From Marinobacter alexandrii (lineage in GTDB: Bacteria > Bacteroidota > Bacteroidia > Cytophagales > Cyclobacteriaceae): 64,000 nucleotides of DNA. Numbering within the stretch: position 1 is the first letter of the stretch; each line of letters opens with the position of its first letter. The translations under genes were made by a program, and so were the position numbers. The notes below the pieces were generated by a model. It was not told where the DNA came from and did no database searches. It saw nothing but the letters and a program-made list of their open reading frames with translations. The stretch lies in contig JBDWTN010000003.1 in NCBI GenBank assembly GCA_039984955.1, positions 28,550 through 92,549 of the forward strand, in the 5' to 3' direction. Positions 63,832-64,000 of this stretch are shown here, in pieces.

Positions 63832-64000
63832 TTAGCTGTATCGTCCTAAAATAAGTTTAAATTTTTCACCTTTAGCTACTCCTTCATGAACTCGGCTTGG
63901 TGTTAAGTTTCCTAGACTCATGTGAGGCCTTTCATCGTTGTAAACTTCCACAACTCTTTCAAGTAATTGCTTGGCGACCTTTAATGTATTGACTTCATAG
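63832..64000 (-). CDS. IS3-family transposase (OrfB), C-terminal end only, cut by the window edge
   Basis: Fifty-five residues plus a TAA stop at 63834-63832 on the minus strand. The sequence has the end of the DDE integrase fold of IS3-type OrfB: VEVYNDERPHMSLGNLTP, followed by SRVHEGVAKGEKF. The rest lies beyond the right edge. The TAA comes three bases past the probable IS tip (TGTATC at 63837), so the stop would be supplied by flanking DNA. Confidence 0.85.
   Translation of the reverse strand, partial: YEVNTLKVAKQLLERVVEVYNDERPHMSLGNLTPSRVHEGVAKGEKFKLILGRYS
63837..64000 (-). mobile_element. IS3-family insertion sequence, one end
   Basis: The element tip is most likely TGTATCGTCC at 63837, in keeping with the TG...CA ends of the family. 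The other end, the DDE core and any target duplication are outside the window. The preceding TAGCTCAGTTAGCT resembles a tRNA D-arm by chance or design. Confidence 0.6.

Noticed and set aside
63821..63840. tRNA gene
   Set aside because: Only a D-arm-like segment is present; no acceptor, anticodon or T arm can be paired.

Overview
The window reads as chromosomal DNA of a marine-type Bacteroidota, most likely a Cytophagales (Flammeovirga/Reichenbachiella/Marivirga-like) bacterium. The support is a SusC/SusD pair, type IX secretion C-terminal tails on an amylase and a subtilase, a TonB/ExbBD system, menaquinone genes, AT-rich DNA, frequent TTG/GTG starts, weak Shine-Dalgarno sites and Bacteroidota-type stem-loop repeats. 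No rRNA, complete tRNA, CRISPR or prophage is visible. Species-level identity is not claimed.

Layout. 1-2.9 kb: menF (cut by the left edge), a MenI-like thioesterase, a histidine phosphatase and a HAD phosphatase. 3-8 kb: a small secreted peptide, then a PIF1-like helicase divergent from a three-domain DNA ligase D. 8.1-18.3 kb: holA, then a collinear block of TPR protein, outer-membrane barrel, SPOR protein with an 18-bp tandem acidic repeat, ExbB, ExbD, TonB-like protein and FolC, with several genes overlapping or abutting; it looks like a dedicated energised envelope system. 18.3-24.9 kb: housekeeping and hypothetical genes, including trmB, an OxyR with both redox cysteines, and a DnaQ-type exonuclease. 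25-27.3 kb: an SbtA-type bicarbonate permease with a small partner, divergent from a LysR regulator. 27.4-31.3 kb: an orphan sensor kinase with a substrate-binding-protein sensor, a lipoprotein, a degenerate TrpF-like barrel, thioredoxin and a DUF6952-like protein.

31.4-41.6 kb: a secreted GH13 amylase, a DUF2064 protein, SusC, SusD, a sodium:solute symporter and a metallophosphoesterase, a probable uptake locus of unknown substrate. Two copies of a C5/G5-ended repeat lie here, one inside the SusD signal peptide. 41.7-54.1 kb: a Gly-rich secreted peptide, mnmA, a lipoprotein, an S8 protease with T9SS tail, rpe, a TonB-dependent receptor, LpoB plus a COG3014 lipoprotein, an MTH1187-type protein, an FKBP lipoprotein and a basic-tailed membrane protein. 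54.2-62.7 kb: gyrA, a TPR protein, a SulP transporter, an MBL/double-rhodanese protein with a 30-residue membrane peptide, and a DEAD-box helicase.

62.7-64 kb: about 1.1 kb of gene-free, locally GC-rich mosaic DNA packed with inverted repeats, ending in the 3' end of an IS3-family transposase cut by the window edge. It is the only clearly mobile-looking part. I found no defence island or obviously new multi-gene system. The best leads are the repeat in the SusD signal peptide, the shared 28-nt upstream motif near the LysR/sbtA locus, the acidic-repeat SPOR gene in the ExbBD block, the degenerate TrpF-like protein and the mosaic at the right edge.
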